Assembly: GCA_020630695.1 (NCBI GenBank)
Contig: JAHDIS010000003.1
Location: forward strand, 1 to 64,000
DNA length: 64,000 nucleotides
Origin: Paracoccaceae bacterium
Lineage (GTDB): Bacteria; Pseudomonadota; Alphaproteobacteria; Rhodobacterales; Rhodobacteraceae
Direction of reading: 5' to 3'
The stretch's first letter is position 1. Every line of letters starts with the position of its first letter. Below the pieces are notes generated by a model. It was not told the origin of the DNA and ran no database searches. It saw only the letters and a list, made by a program, of their open reading frames with translations. Made by a program: the position numbers and the translations under genes. Of this stretch, positions 44,336 through 52,631 are shown piece after piece.

Positions 44336-45884
44336 GATGGACATCCTCTAGAATTGAATCGAATTCGCGCAGCAAATCGCCTGTACCGAGCGCACTGGAG
44401 ACGGATTCGTGCTCGGCGTACCTTGCCACAGGGCAAAGGCTAACCTCGGGAAGATGCGCAATGTTGTTGGCTTGCACTGCGTCGAGCGGCTCATTTTCAC
44501 AAAAAATCATGCGGATCGGGCTTCGCTTGTGGCGCGCTTCCAACCACGCCCGCAAGTTCAACTGACTGTCATCAAGGCGCTTGTTCAAAGCATGGATTGC
44601 CGCTTGTCCGCGCGCGTCATCATTTTGCTTTAGAAACTCGATCCGAATGTCAGTGGGCCCTGAGAATGACAGCACGCGTCGGGCCTCAAGCTCACATCCC
44701 CAAACAATAGCGCCAACGCCTCCTCCGGAAGTGCCAATCGTGTATACACGGTCCAAATTATTGGCATCCAGACGTTGTCTAAGGCCTGAGATCGAGGCAT
44801 CCAGCGTGCCGCCCAATGTATCAAGACCGTCCCAAAACAACTTGGCACGGCTGTCGTAGAACGAACCGGTAGAAACGCCGTATCCTGCAAAAAAACGATC
44901 TATCATGGAAAAGGGCATTGCCCCCGTTCTTCGAGCGAAACCGGCAAAAGCCAACACGGCGGCACCGCTTTGTCCTTCTTCGCTGAGCCGAACTTCGCTG
45001 TCGAGTATTCCGCCTTTCAACAGTGCGCGTCGGGGCGGCATTATCCGGCTCGCAAATTCAATCAGATTGCCAATCGCCGAATTGTCACCGGAGCAATCCA
45101 AACCTTCCAAGACATGGATTGCTGGTTTCAGATCGGGTGAGGAATCCAGAAACGCTGCCGCAGCTCCCAGGAAGGCATGCTCACCTTCGCCAGTTTCCAT
45201 ATGTTGTCGCAAAAAGGCTTCGGCTTTGGCATAGTCTTCCATGGCGCCGGCACAAACCGCTTGTCCCAACAAAACCCTTGCGCTGCCTTGGTTGGATACC
45301 TCGCCGAAAACCCTCGCAGCGGTCTCGAATTTCCGAGCTGAAACCAGCGCCTGAGCATAGGCAACTCTTGTTCGATCCAGCGGAAAGACTTCGGCGATGC
45401 GACGATTGTATTCGACAATCTCTGTTTCCGACAAAGCGGCAATGCGTTGGTTCAGAGCGGCCCGAAGCACCTTTTCGGTCTGCGTCGGATTGGTTAGTTC
45501 TGCATCGAGATCAAACTCTGCGCCATCAATTCCCATTTTCAGACGGGCTGCGGATACCAATCTTTTCAGCCGCTCATCTGTCGGGAACTTGGCGCGGCCG
45601 CGTTCATATGTACGAAGCGCTGCAGCGAGGTCTTTATTTTCTTGTGCCTGACCAAGCCTGATGACCGGTGCTGCCTTGTTCGGTCGCACAGCCACTGCAC
45701 GTGAAAAAAATTCAATTGCTGCGGGAAAATCGCCGTTTCTGACGGCACACCGTCCTGCGCCCATCAATGCACCAAAGTTCTCTGGCCTCTTTTCAAGCAA
45801 TGCCGAAAAAGCCCCAAATGAAGCAGAGTATTTTGCTTCAGCTTCAAGGGCTAAGGCGCTGGATAACTGCGCTTTGACATCCAT
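44328..45884 (-). CDS. TPR-repeat protein with C-terminal alpha/beta-hydrolase-like domain
   Basis: The 518-residue protein has tetratricopeptide-like repeats in about its first 300 residues (AKYSASFGAFSALLEKRPEN, GDFPAAIEFFSRAVAVRPNK, FETAARVFGE) and a C-terminal domain with a GxSxG-type nucleophile elbow IGTSGGG (S386). D468 and H492 are candidate partners. I do not recognise the substrate; related proteins may act on surface glycans. The frame is open far upstream, through tRNA-Leu, so an N-terminal start before 45884 is uncertain; a GTG at 45986 would add a membrane segment. It overlaps the radical SAM gene. Confidence 0.65.
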   Translation of the reverse strand: MDVKAQLSSALALEAEAKYSASFGAFSALLEKRPENFGALMGAGRCAVRNGDFPAAIEFFSRAVAVRPNKAAPVIRLGQAQENKDLAAALRTYERGRAKFPTDERLKRLVSAARLKMGIDGAEFDLDAELTNPTQTEKVLRAALNQRIAALSETEIVEYNRRIAEVFPLDRTRVAYAQALVSARKFETAARVFGEVSNQGSARVLLGQAVCAGAMEDYAKAEAFLRQHMETGEGEHAFLGAAAAFLDSSPDLKPAIHVLEGLDCSGDNSAIGNLIEFASRIMPPRRALLKGGILDSEVRLSEEGQSGAAVLAFAGFARRTGAMPFSMIDRFFAGYGVSTGSFYDSRAKLFWDGLDTLGGTLDASISGLRQRLDANNLDRVYTIGTSGGGVGAIVWGCELEARRVLSFSGPTDIRIEFLKQNDDARGQAAIHALNKRLDDSQLNLRAWLEARHKRSPIRMIFCENEPLDAVQANNIAHLPEVSLCPVARYAEHESVSSALGTGDLLREFDSILEDVHHG

Positions 45885-46067
45885 TTTTGAGCTATCACCT
45901 GGGCGTAAAGTTGCGACAACAATGCCTGCCGCGAGCCGTAAAATATAAATCGAAAGGTAACAAGCCGTCCACAACCCGAGGGCCACATAAACGGATACAA
46001 TTTGGAAAAAATTTAAGCCGTTTCCGGAAGGGTCAGGAACAAGTGCGGAAAACTTTGAGAGGTAAGA

Positions 46068-46154
<87 letters not shown>

Positions 46155-46297
46155 ACAGGTGGTGAAGCGCCGTTTAAGGCCACCTATTGGGGGAGTCAAC
46201 GGCCTTTTTCACAAAGTTCCCGTTGCGACTATCCCACACCTTGCGAGCAGTCAAAAGCGTGGGTATTCCTGCACCCAGAACACCACAGGAGTCGCCA

Positions 46298-47278
46298 ATG
46301 TCCAAGCTGGTTACAATCTATGGAGGGTCCGGCTTTGTCGGGCGTTACATCGCACGCCGCATGGCCAAGGCAGGCTGGCGTGTACGTGTCGCTGTCCGGC
46401 GGCCAAACGAAGCAATCTTCGTGCGCCCCTACGGCGTCGTGGGTCAGGTTGAGCCGGTGCTATGCAACATACGGGATGACGCATCCGTTCGTGATGTAAT
46501 GCAAGGCGCCGATGCCGTCGTGAATTGTGTTGGCACCTTCGACAAAGGCGGCAAGAACAATTTCGACGCGGTTCAGCACGAAGGCGCAGAGCGTATCGCG
46601 CGCATTGCTGCAGAGAGCGGTGTTGATCGCATGGTCCACATCTCTGCAATCGGCGCCGACAAAGATGGCCAAAGCCTTTACGCCCAGTCCAAAGGTTTGG
46701 GAGAAGAAGGCGTTTTGCAGCATATGCCGAATGCCATGATCCTGCGTCCTTCGGTTATCTTTGGGACCGAAGACCAGTTCTTTAATCGCTTTGCAGGTAT
46801 GACACGGCTTTCGCCGATCCTTCCTGTTGTTGGTGCCAAAACCCAGTTTCAGACAGTGTATGTGGACGATGTGGCCAAAGCCGCCGTTCAGGGCGTTCTA
46901 GGCGAGGCAGATGGTGGTATCTATGAATTGGGCGGGCCACGGACAGCCAGCTTCCGCGAATTGATGCAACTGATGCTTGGGGTGATCCGTCGCCGCCGTC
47001 TGGTTCTCAATATTCCATTCTGGGCGGCATCGATCATTGGCTCTGTTTCAGACCTCGTGAACACAATCACGCTTGGACTGGTTCCCGCGCAGATCACTTC
47101 GGATCAGGTCAAAAGCCTGCGATCCGACAATGTGGTGTCTGGTGATGCCAAAACCTTTGCCGACTTGGGAATTACACCCACAGACGTCGAAGCGGTTTTG
47201 CCAGACTACCTTTGGCGGTTCCGTCCTTCGGGGCAGTACGACGCGATCAAGGAATCGGCCAAGAACCTGCGGGCCTGA
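46298..47278 (+). CDS. NDUFA9-like NAD(P)-binding protein (atypical SDR)
   Basis: The 326-residue protein has an N-terminal Rossmann motif [19 protein letters not shown] (7-25 region), [22 protein letters not shown] in place of the SDR active site, and a C-terminal substrate-like domain. This is the bacterial family related to the NDUFA9 subunit of mitochondrial complex I, common in alphaproteobacteria. It may help complex I assembly or stability, but the bacterial role is not settled. AGGAG lies 7 bases before the ATG. It is divergent from tRNA-Leu. Confidence 0.88.
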   Translation: MSKLVTIYGGSGFVGRYIARRMAKAGWRVRVAVRRPNEAIFVRPYGVVGQVEPVLCNIRDDASVRDVMQGADAVVNCVGTFDKGGKNNFDAVQHEGAERIARIAAESGVDRMVHISAIGADKDGQSLYAQSKGLGEEGVLQHMPNAMILRPSVIFGTEDQFFNRFAGMTRLSPILPVVGAKTQFQTVYVDDVAKAAVQGVLGEADGGIYELGGPRTASFRELMQLMLGVIRRRRLVLNIPFWAASIIGSVSDLVNTITLGLVPAQITSDQVKSLRSDNVVSGDAKTFADLGITPTDVEAVLPDYLWRFRPSGQYDAIKESAKNLRA

Positions 47279-47317
47279 TCGAAATCGTCAGCCAGACCTC
47301 ATCGTTAATTGACGTGC

Positions 47318-47581
47318 TCAGACTTTCTTTCTGAGCGCTTCAAACGCTTTGGTATTCGGGCATCCCGGCGGAATCGCATTGTCAGGAGTGCGGGCTTCGG
47401 ACAGCCACGCGAGGCAGGCCTCCGGATTGGGGCAAGCCCGACAGCGTGACACCATATCGGCATATTCAATCGCGCCCCGACCGTTTGACTGCATGGCTTG
47501 CGCCAGATCGATTCCAGACAGGCGCGCCACCGCGCGCGTCAGGAAAAAGCTGCGCCCACCGCTCGAACCACTGCGGGTCAC
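47318..47581 (-). CDS. DUF6455 family protein, paralog 1 of 3
   Basis: The 87-residue protein shares with its two neighbours the pattern CxxCx5CxxWL, then C-[PR]-N-x3-F: here CRACPNPEACLAWL and GCPNTKAF. The four Cys could bind a metal or iron-sulfur centre. No signal peptide or membrane segment is seen, so it should be cytoplasmic. Its start overlaps the stop of paralog 2 as ATGA. The first 15 residues (GSSGGRSFF) differ from the others. Function is unknown. Confidence 0.75.
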   Translation of the reverse strand: MTRSGSSGGRSFFLTRAVARLSGIDLAQAMQSNGRGAIEYADMVSRCRACPNPEACLAWLSEARTPDNAIPPGCPNTKAFEALRKKV

Positions 47582-47883
47582 GATCCCGAACCGGATTTTG
47601 TGCGCAACGCATCAAAGATATTACGATTGCGGCATTGGTTTGGTGCTGTACGCTCATGCCCCGTCAGGGCTGCTTGGTTCAGCCAACGACCGCAACCATC
47701 TGCCCACTGGCAGCCGCGGCAGCGTGTAATCATGTTGGCCCATGCCTCGCCATCGATAAGATCACCCTTTGCCGCACTCACAAGATTCACGTCAACGGCG
47801 CGCGCCATTCTCTGAACCCGCCAAAAATGTTTGCGGATCGGGCCAAGTGTTCTGACCTGCTCGCTGGTGTTGCCGTAGTTCAT
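47578..47883 (-). CDS. DUF6455 family protein, paralog 2 of 3
   Basis: The 101-residue protein has CRGCQWADGCGRWL and QCRNRNIFDAL, the same four-Cys pattern as its neighbours, after a basic helical N-terminus (RKHFWRVQRMARAVDVN). It overlaps both neighbours by 4 bp, so the three are translated in a chain. The family is common in Rhodobacterales, usually as one or a few scattered copies; I know of no assigned function. Confidence 0.78.
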   Translation of the reverse strand: MNYGNTSEQVRTLGPIRKHFWRVQRMARAVDVNLVSAAKGDLIDGEAWANMITRCRGCQWADGCGRWLNQAALTGHERTAPNQCRNRNIFDALRTKSGSGS

Positions 47884-48140
47884 GACCGGGCTTTCAGATC
47901 GGAAAACAGTGATGCGTTACGACAATAACTTGGTGTTTCTGCCGCTTTTCCATCCAGTTCGTTTAACCACTTTTCACACTGACACGGCTCAGCGCATCCG
48001 GTGCAGGCCAGAACAGCATCTTCCAGTTCTGAAAAGCCAAGCTTGCCGCGCAGCATTTGCTCTTCCAGATCAAGCCTCTGTGCCTCGGCCATCGCGTCGA
48101 CCAAACCGGCATGTCGTTTCAGTGTTTGTGTGCTGTGCAT
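47880..48140 (-). CDS. DUF6455 family protein, paralog 3 of 3
   Basis: The 86-residue protein is the first gene of the three-gene operon and the closest to the typical DUF6455 pattern: an N-terminal KRHAGLVDAMAEAQRLDLEEQ helix, then CTGCAEPCQCEKWL and YCRNASLFSDL. It has five Cys, one more than the shared set. The three paralogs differ widely in sequence, so the duplications are old. A promoter was not identified in the 77 bp upstream. Confidence 0.8.
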   Translation of the reverse strand: MHSTQTLKRHAGLVDAMAEAQRLDLEEQMLRGKLGFSELEDAVLACTGCAEPCQCEKWLNELDGKAAETPSYCRNASLFSDLKARS

Positions 48141-48217
48141 AGGATCGTCCTCGTGATTGGTTCACGGGACAAACCTACATGGACTGGCAAAAACCGCTTT
48201 GATTCAGATCAGCCGCG

Positions 48218-48937
48218 TTACAGCCCTGCAGCCGTCCGGCGCACGATCTCGGTCCGGGCGGCATTGGGCGGGTGAGTTCCCAAAAACCGATCGCCGGGAT
48301 CTGGAATACGCGTAAAGAACTTTGCTCCTCTTACCGGATCAAATCCCGCCCGGGCGGCGATGATGGTTCCCAGCTTGTCAGCTTCAAGTTCGAAATCCTT
48401 GGAATAGGTCCGTGCGCCCACTTCGGCTCCGAGCTGTTCGGCCTCACGCACTTCCTTGGCGCTGGCACCGGTCATTGCCGCGATGCCCGAGAACACAACC
48501 GCGCCTACGACGGCGTTTTCACGCATCCGGTCCAGATGCGACAGGATATGATGCGCGGCCTCGTGCCCCATGACAAAGGCCAATTCGTCCCGGTTCTTGA
48601 CCGAAGCGATCAAAGCCAGATTGAACGCCAGAATGGGTCGGCCGTTCTTGTCGACCGTTTGAAACGCGTTGGGTGGCTGGCCCGGGCGATCATCAACCAC
48701 GATCTGGAAATCGCAATTGCGGCCTGCCATAACCCGGCGGCACTCGGCCTCAGCTACCGGCTCGACAATACTCACCACTTCGACAAATTGCCGGGCTGCC
48801 CGTTGCGCCCTTGGATCAATCTCTCCGCTCGTATCCGGTGCCGCTTCGGAAGCGGCGGATTGGTCCGGCGTTTGGACAACCGTCACAGGTTCGCAGGCAG
48901 CAATAAATAGAATCAGAAGCGGCAGGATCAGGCGCAT
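48218..48937 (-). CDS. M48 family metalloprotease, lipoprotein
   Basis: The 239-residue protein has a lipoprotein signal with LFIAAC (C15), and a zinc peptidase domain with HEAAHH (H125, E126, H129) and the third ligand in FELEAD. It is probably anchored in the periplasm and degrades or checks misfolded outer-membrane proteins, as BepA/LoiP-like proteins do. The ATG at 48937 begins the signal; the frame extends 24 codons further upstream without a ribosome site. It is divergent from the DCC protein gene. Confidence 0.9.
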   Translation of the reverse strand: MRLILPLLILFIAACEPVTVVQTPDQSAASEAAPDTSGEIDPRAQRAARQFVEVVSIVEPVAEAECRRVMAGRNCDFQIVVDDRPGQPPNAFQTVDKNGRPILAFNLALIASVKNRDELAFVMGHEAAHHILSHLDRMRENAVVGAVVFSGIAAMTGASAKEVREAEQLGAEVGARTYSKDFELEADKLGTIIAARAGFDPVRGAKFFTRIPDPGDRFLGTHPPNAARTEIVRRTAAGL

Positions 48938-49043
48938 TGAGTCGGTCCATCGTGAGTGTTCAAGAACGATATGCGCCGATCCGTCGCGCGGCCAGAGCAG
49001 ATTCTTCACTTGGCGGTGTACTGCTGCTCCCTATCTTTGGGTT

Positions 49044-49430
49044 ATGAGCAAGAAAACCACAGTGATCTACAACGACACCTGCCCAATTTGTGCGCGGGAG
49101 GTAAACGGCTATCGCCGCGCGACGACGCGCCGCGACATGGATATTGCCTATGCAGGTCTGTCCGATTGCGATCTTGCGGCTTTTGGTCTGACGCGAGATC
49201 AGGCTGCAAAACGGTTTCATGTCATGCAGGACGGCGAACTGATTTCGGGAATTCCTGCTTTTGCCGCCCTTTGGCGACAGATGCCCGGATTGAAATGGTT
49301 GGCTTGGATTGTCAGCCTGCCCTTGATCAGGACGGTGGCTGCCTTGGTGTACGACTATATTCTCGCTCCGCTTTTGTTCACACTGCACAAGCGTCGTGAA
49401 GCACGTGGCAACGCGAAAAAGATTGCCTGA
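49044..49430 (+). CDS. DCC-family (DUF393) thiol-disulfide oxidoreductase-like protein
   Basis: The 128-residue protein starts TVIYNDTCPICAREV, with the DCC signature and CxxC at C13 and C16. A hydrophobic stretch (LAWIVSLPLIRTVAALVYDYI) follows in the second half and may touch the membrane. The family is thought to act in thiol redox chemistry, but substrates are not known. The ATG at 49044 is the only start giving this N-terminus; the longer frame upstream runs antisense to the M48 gene. Confidence 0.85.
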   Translation: MSKKTTVIYNDTCPICAREVNGYRRATTRRDMDIAYAGLSDCDLAAFGLTRDQAAKRFHVMQDGELISGIPAFAALWRQMPGLKWLAWIVSLPLIRTVAALVYDYILAPLLFTLHKRREARGNAKKIA

Positions 49431-49475
49431 TCTTTGGGGCTTGGAGCCCGACAACAGCCCCGCTAGACTATTTGC

Positions 49476-49712
49476 ATGTTCAGTATCGAGCACGAATTTG
49501 ACGCCACTATTGTGACCTTGGTGGATGAGGGTGAAACCCCTCTCCAAGAGGACGTGATCGTTTCCAGCTTCGAAGAATGCATCACGGTTCAGCAATACGA
49601 TCCGCGAACAGACACGACACACAGCATCACCTTGTCCCTGACGCAAATGAAGGATCTGGTCGCCGCCGTATCCTTGCCAGAAGGCGTCTATACCCGAACA
49701 GATGATGACTAG
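49476..49712 (+). CDS. Conserved hypothetical protein, 78 residues
   Basis: A small acidic protein (MFSIEHEFDATIVTLVDEGE...) rich in Thr, Asp and Glu, with no signal peptide, membrane segment or metal motif. The pattern suggests a compact beta-rich domain. It lies 45 bp after the DCC gene and 69 bp before the nitroreductase gene on the same strand. I do not recognise the family and offer no function; coding style and position support a real gene. Confidence 0.6.
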   Translation: MFSIEHEFDATIVTLVDEGETPLQEDVIVSSFEECITVQQYDPRTDTTHSITLSLTQMKDLVAAVSLPEGVYTRTDDD

Positions 49713-49781
49713 GGTTCACGCGGGCGCTTGATTTCCACGCCGCCAACACTGACATAGGCCTAAACCAATAAAGGACAGGCC

Positions 49782-50360
49782 ATGCCCACGCCCAACCCAC
49801 AAGCCATGGAATTTCTGCTGTCGCGCCGGTCCCGTCCGGCGAAAACCCTCAAGGGCCCTGCCCCGGATGATGAGGCATTGCGGACCCTTCTGACAGCCGC
49901 CGCCCGGACCCCGGACCATGGAAAGCTTGAACCTTGGCGATTTATTGTACTGAAAGGCGACGCATTGCAGCGGCTTGCCGCAACAGTGCGCAGCACGGGC
50001 GAGCGTCTGGGAAAAGACGCGGACACTATCGCAAAGGCGGAAGGCGCCTTTTCCAATAGCCCGTTGTGTGTCGCCGTCGTGGAAGTGCAAAAGCCCAGCG
50101 AAAAAATCCCGGCAATCGAACAGACCTATTCTGCCGGTGCAGTCTGTCTCGCCCTTTTGAACGCCGCACTTGCCAGTGGATGGGGCGCAAACTGGCTGTC
50201 GGGATGGGCCAGCCATGATCGGACTTTTGTGCAAGAGGCGCTTGGACTTGGCTCAGATGAAAAAATCGCAGGGTTCCTGCACATTGGCACTGAAACAAGC
50301 GCTCCCCCCGAACGACCGCGCCCGGACCTCGATGCCATCACCAGCTGGGTTTCGGAATGA
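49782..50360 (+). CDS. Nitroreductase family protein
   Basis: The 192-residue flavoprotein has the FMN-binding RRSRPAKTLKGPAPDDEALR and LLTAAARTPDHGKLEPWRF segments, and the GAVCLALLNAALASGWGANWLSG helix, typical of the small bacterial nitroreductases related to YdjA. It probably reduces quinones or nitro compounds with NAD(P)H; the natural substrate is unknown. AAAGGACAGG precedes the ATG. It ends in an ATGA overlap with the EI24 gene. Confidence 0.9.
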   Translation: MPTPNPQAMEFLLSRRSRPAKTLKGPAPDDEALRTLLTAAARTPDHGKLEPWRFIVLKGDALQRLAATVRSTGERLGKDADTIAKAEGAFSNSPLCVAVVEVQKPSEKIPAIEQTYSAGAVCLALLNAALASGWGANWLSGWASHDRTFVQEALGLGSDEKIAGFLHIGTETSAPPERPRPDLDAITSWVSE

Positions 50361-51049
50361 TCATCACCGCCTTTTTCAAGGCGCTCGCCCAAATCGGTGA
50401 CCGTCGATTTCGATCTGTTCTATTTCGCGGGATCGGCCTGACAATCCTACTATTATTCGGATTTTTCTCGATCTTTGTTTGGGGAATTGGCTGGATCGTC
50501 GGTGACAGCGTGACCCTACCGTGGATCGGCGAAGTGACCTGGATCGACAATGTTCTGTCCTGGGCAGCCGTGCCGCTGATGTTGCTGCTTTCCGTCTTCT
50601 TGATGGTTCCCGTCGCTTCGGCCATCACCTCTCTCTTTCTCGAAGAGGTCGCACAAGCGGTCGAAGACCGGCACTATCCGGCGCTGGGGCAAGCCCCGGC
50701 AATTCCAATGGCCGAAGCATTGCGGGACACCGCCAGCTTCTTGGGTGTCTTGATCGCCGCAAACATCGTGGCCTTGGTCATCTATGCGACCTCGACGATT
50801 TTCGCGCCCTTTGTGTTCTGGGCTTTGAACGGATTTTTGCTGGGCCGGGAATATTTCACACTGGCAGCCATGCGCCGGGTCGGGCGCGCCGGGGCAAAAC
50901 AGCTACGCCGCCGGCATATGATGACAATTTGGGCTGCCGGCATCCTGATGGCCGTTCCGCTGACGATCCCATTGGTAAACCTTTTGGTCCCAATCCTCGG
51001 CGCTGCAACGTTCACCCATATCTTTCACAGGGTCAGCCGCAGCACCTGA
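50357..51049 (+). CDS. EI24/CysZ-like membrane protein
   Basis: The 230-residue protein has at least four membrane segments (IGLTILLLFGFFSIFVWGIG, AAVPLMLLLSVFLMVPVASA, FLGVLIAANIVALVIYATS, and a C-terminal MAVPLTIPLVNLLVPILGA) and the charged middle loop of the EI24 domain. Related CysZ proteins move sulfate, but this subgroup is not proven to. It overlaps the nitroreductase and converges on the DUF1467 gene. Confidence 0.82.
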   Translation: MIITAFFKALAQIGDRRFRSVLFRGIGLTILLLFGFFSIFVWGIGWIVGDSVTLPWIGEVTWIDNVLSWAAVPLMLLLSVFLMVPVASAITSLFLEEVAQAVEDRHYPALGQAPAIPMAEALRDTASFLGVLIAANIVALVIYATSTIFAPFVFWALNGFLLGREYFTLAAMRRVGRAGAKQLRRRHMMTIWAAGILMAVPLTIPLVNLLVPILGAATFTHIFHRVSRST

Positions 51050-51058
51050 GGTGCGATG

Positions 51059-51346
51059 CTATTCGGTCGCGATTGGATCCATGCGATTGAACATCCAGCG
51101 ATCAATGTCGCGAACCGTGATCGTGCCCGTCAGAATGATGGTGGCAATGATGATCCAGAGCGCAACCGAAATGCCTGTGGTAATCCAGGCCTTGCGCTTG
51201 AGATTGTGAACCTCGGGACTGCCCGCATGGGTACCCGGTACAACTTTGCCCACGTCGCCCTGGGTCTTTAGCCGGATTGGAATCACAACCAGGAACGTCA
51301 TGAACCAGATGACGGCAAACAGCACCAGCGCCGACGTGATACCCAT
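51059..51346 (-). CDS. DUF1467 family membrane protein
   Basis: The 95-residue protein has two membrane segments (VLFAVIWFMTFLVVIPIRL and ITTGISVALWIIIATIILTG) and the DUF1467 pattern GDVGKVVPGTHAGSPEVHNL. Its function is unknown. Its ATG overlaps the methylmalonyl-CoA epimerase stop as TGATG, an association often kept in alphaproteobacteria. Confidence 0.85.
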   Translation of the reverse strand: MGITSALVLFAVIWFMTFLVVIPIRLKTQGDVGKVVPGTHAGSPEVHNLKRKAWITTGISVALWIIIATIILTGTITVRDIDRWMFNRMDPIATE

Positions 51347-51750
51347 CAGACCTGCTCCAGCTCGGTCAATGTACCGTTCATGTCCTTTGGATGCAGAAAC
51401 AAGACCGGTTTGCCATGCGCGCCGATCTTCGGCTCGCCGGTGCCCAGCACCCGCAAACCACTGGCCTTGAGGTGGTCACGCGCTGCGATGATGTCGTCCA
51501 CCTCATAGCAAACATGATGGATGCCACCAGACGGGTTTTTATCAAGGAACCCTTGAATAGGTGAGTTTTCACCAAGCGGGTAGAGCAGCTCAATCTTGGT
51601 GTTTGGCAGTTCGATAAAAATCACTGTGACGCCGTGATCCGGTTCGTCCTGCGGGTCGCCTACTTTTGCGCCCAGTGCGTCGCGATACTGCGCCGCGGCA
51701 GCTTCGAGGTCAGGGACTGCAATGGCAACGTGGTTCAAACGGCCGATCAT
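51346..51750 (-). CDS. mce: Methylmalonyl-CoA epimerase
   Basis: The enzyme interconverts the two epimers of methylmalonyl-CoA in propionate metabolism. The 134-residue VOC-fold protein has metal ligands in LNHVAIAV, HHVCYEVDD and the final LTELEQV, and the KIGAHGKPVLFLHPKD segment typical of the family. The ATG at 51750 has AAAGGAG 8 bases upstream and is preferred to one 20 codons earlier. It is the first gene of mce-DUF1467. Confidence 0.93.
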   Translation of the reverse strand: MIGRLNHVAIAVPDLEAAAAQYRDALGAKVGDPQDEPDHGVTVIFIELPNTKIELLYPLGENSPIQGFLDKNPSGGIHHVCYEVDDIIAARDHLKASGLRVLGTGEPKIGAHGKPVLFLHPKDMNGTLTELEQV

Positions 51751-51887
51751 GGCGTTTCTCCTTTGGTCAATCGTTGCACTGGATATGCCGCAGTGCTCCG
51801 CATGGGACAAGCCGGTGCGGCTTTTAACCGCTTGTTAGGCACGTCCGGGGCAATCTGAGTCGGCACAACATGCGATCGGAGGGGCTT

Positions 51888-52604
51888 ATGCACGACTTGG
51901 ATGAATTCGGAACGATAAGGCAACCCACGGCAACGCGCCCGTTGCTTGGATTGACTGTTCTGGTGGTTGAGGACAGCCGTTTTGCCTGCGATGCAATGCG
52001 CCTGCTGTGCCTGCGATCAGGCGCTCGGATCCGTCGGGCCGACTGTCTGAAATCCGCGCGGCGGCATCTGCAGGTCTACCGGCCAACAGTTGTGATCATC
52101 GATCTGGGCCTGCCCGATGGCTCCGGTGCGGATCTGATCTCGGAACTCGCCGCGGCCTGCCCACGGGTAGAGGCGATCCTGGGCACGTCTGGCGATCCCT
52201 TTTGCGAGGATGTCAGCATGGCCGCAGGTGCGGACGGTTTTCTGGCCAAGCCAATTCAGTCTGTTCCGGTATTTCAAAACGCCATCTTGCAAGCCCTTCC
52301 TCCGGGTCGGCAACCGCCCGGTCCGCGTCTTGTCAGCAATGATCCCGTGATACCTGACCCGATCGCTTATCGTGATGACATGGCCCATGCAGCCGACGTT
52401 CTGGACGACCGCTCCGACGCAGCCACACTGGACTACGTTATGCAGTTCCTGTCGGGTGTGGCGCGCAGCGCCGGCGACAACACTCTGGAAGAAGCCGCGA
52501 ACGCACTGGCGCACGCCAAAGCAGATGGCCGGCCCCTCAGCTCCGACCTCGCCAAGGTTGCTGCACTGGTTCAGGACAGATTGTCTGACCGGATCGCGCT
52601 TTGA
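51888..52604 (+). CDS. Response regulator receiver protein with C-terminal helical domain
   Basis: The 238-residue protein has a receiver domain (22-140) with E28 D29 in VVEDSRF, the phospho-accepting D72 in IDLGLPDGSG, and K121 in FLAKPI. There is no DNA-binding domain. The last 75 residues (ATLDYVMQFLSGVARSAGDN...) are helical and resemble an HPt fold but lack an obvious active His. GGAGGGG precedes the ATG at 51888. No histidine kinase is adjacent. It may be a phosphate sink or partner in a multicomponent signalling chain. Confidence 0.82.
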   Translation: MHDLDEFGTIRQPTATRPLLGLTVLVVEDSRFACDAMRLLCLRSGARIRRADCLKSARRHLQVYRPTVVIIDLGLPDGSGADLISELAAACPRVEAILGTSGDPFCEDVSMAAGADGFLAKPIQSVPVFQNAILQALPPGRQPPGPRLVSNDPVIPDPIAYRDDMAHAADVLDDRSDAATLDYVMQFLSGVARSAGDNTLEEAANALAHAKADGRPLSSDLAKVAALVQDRLSDRIAL

Positions 52605-52631
52605 TCATCGCCGAAAGGAAAGCCCTCTGCC

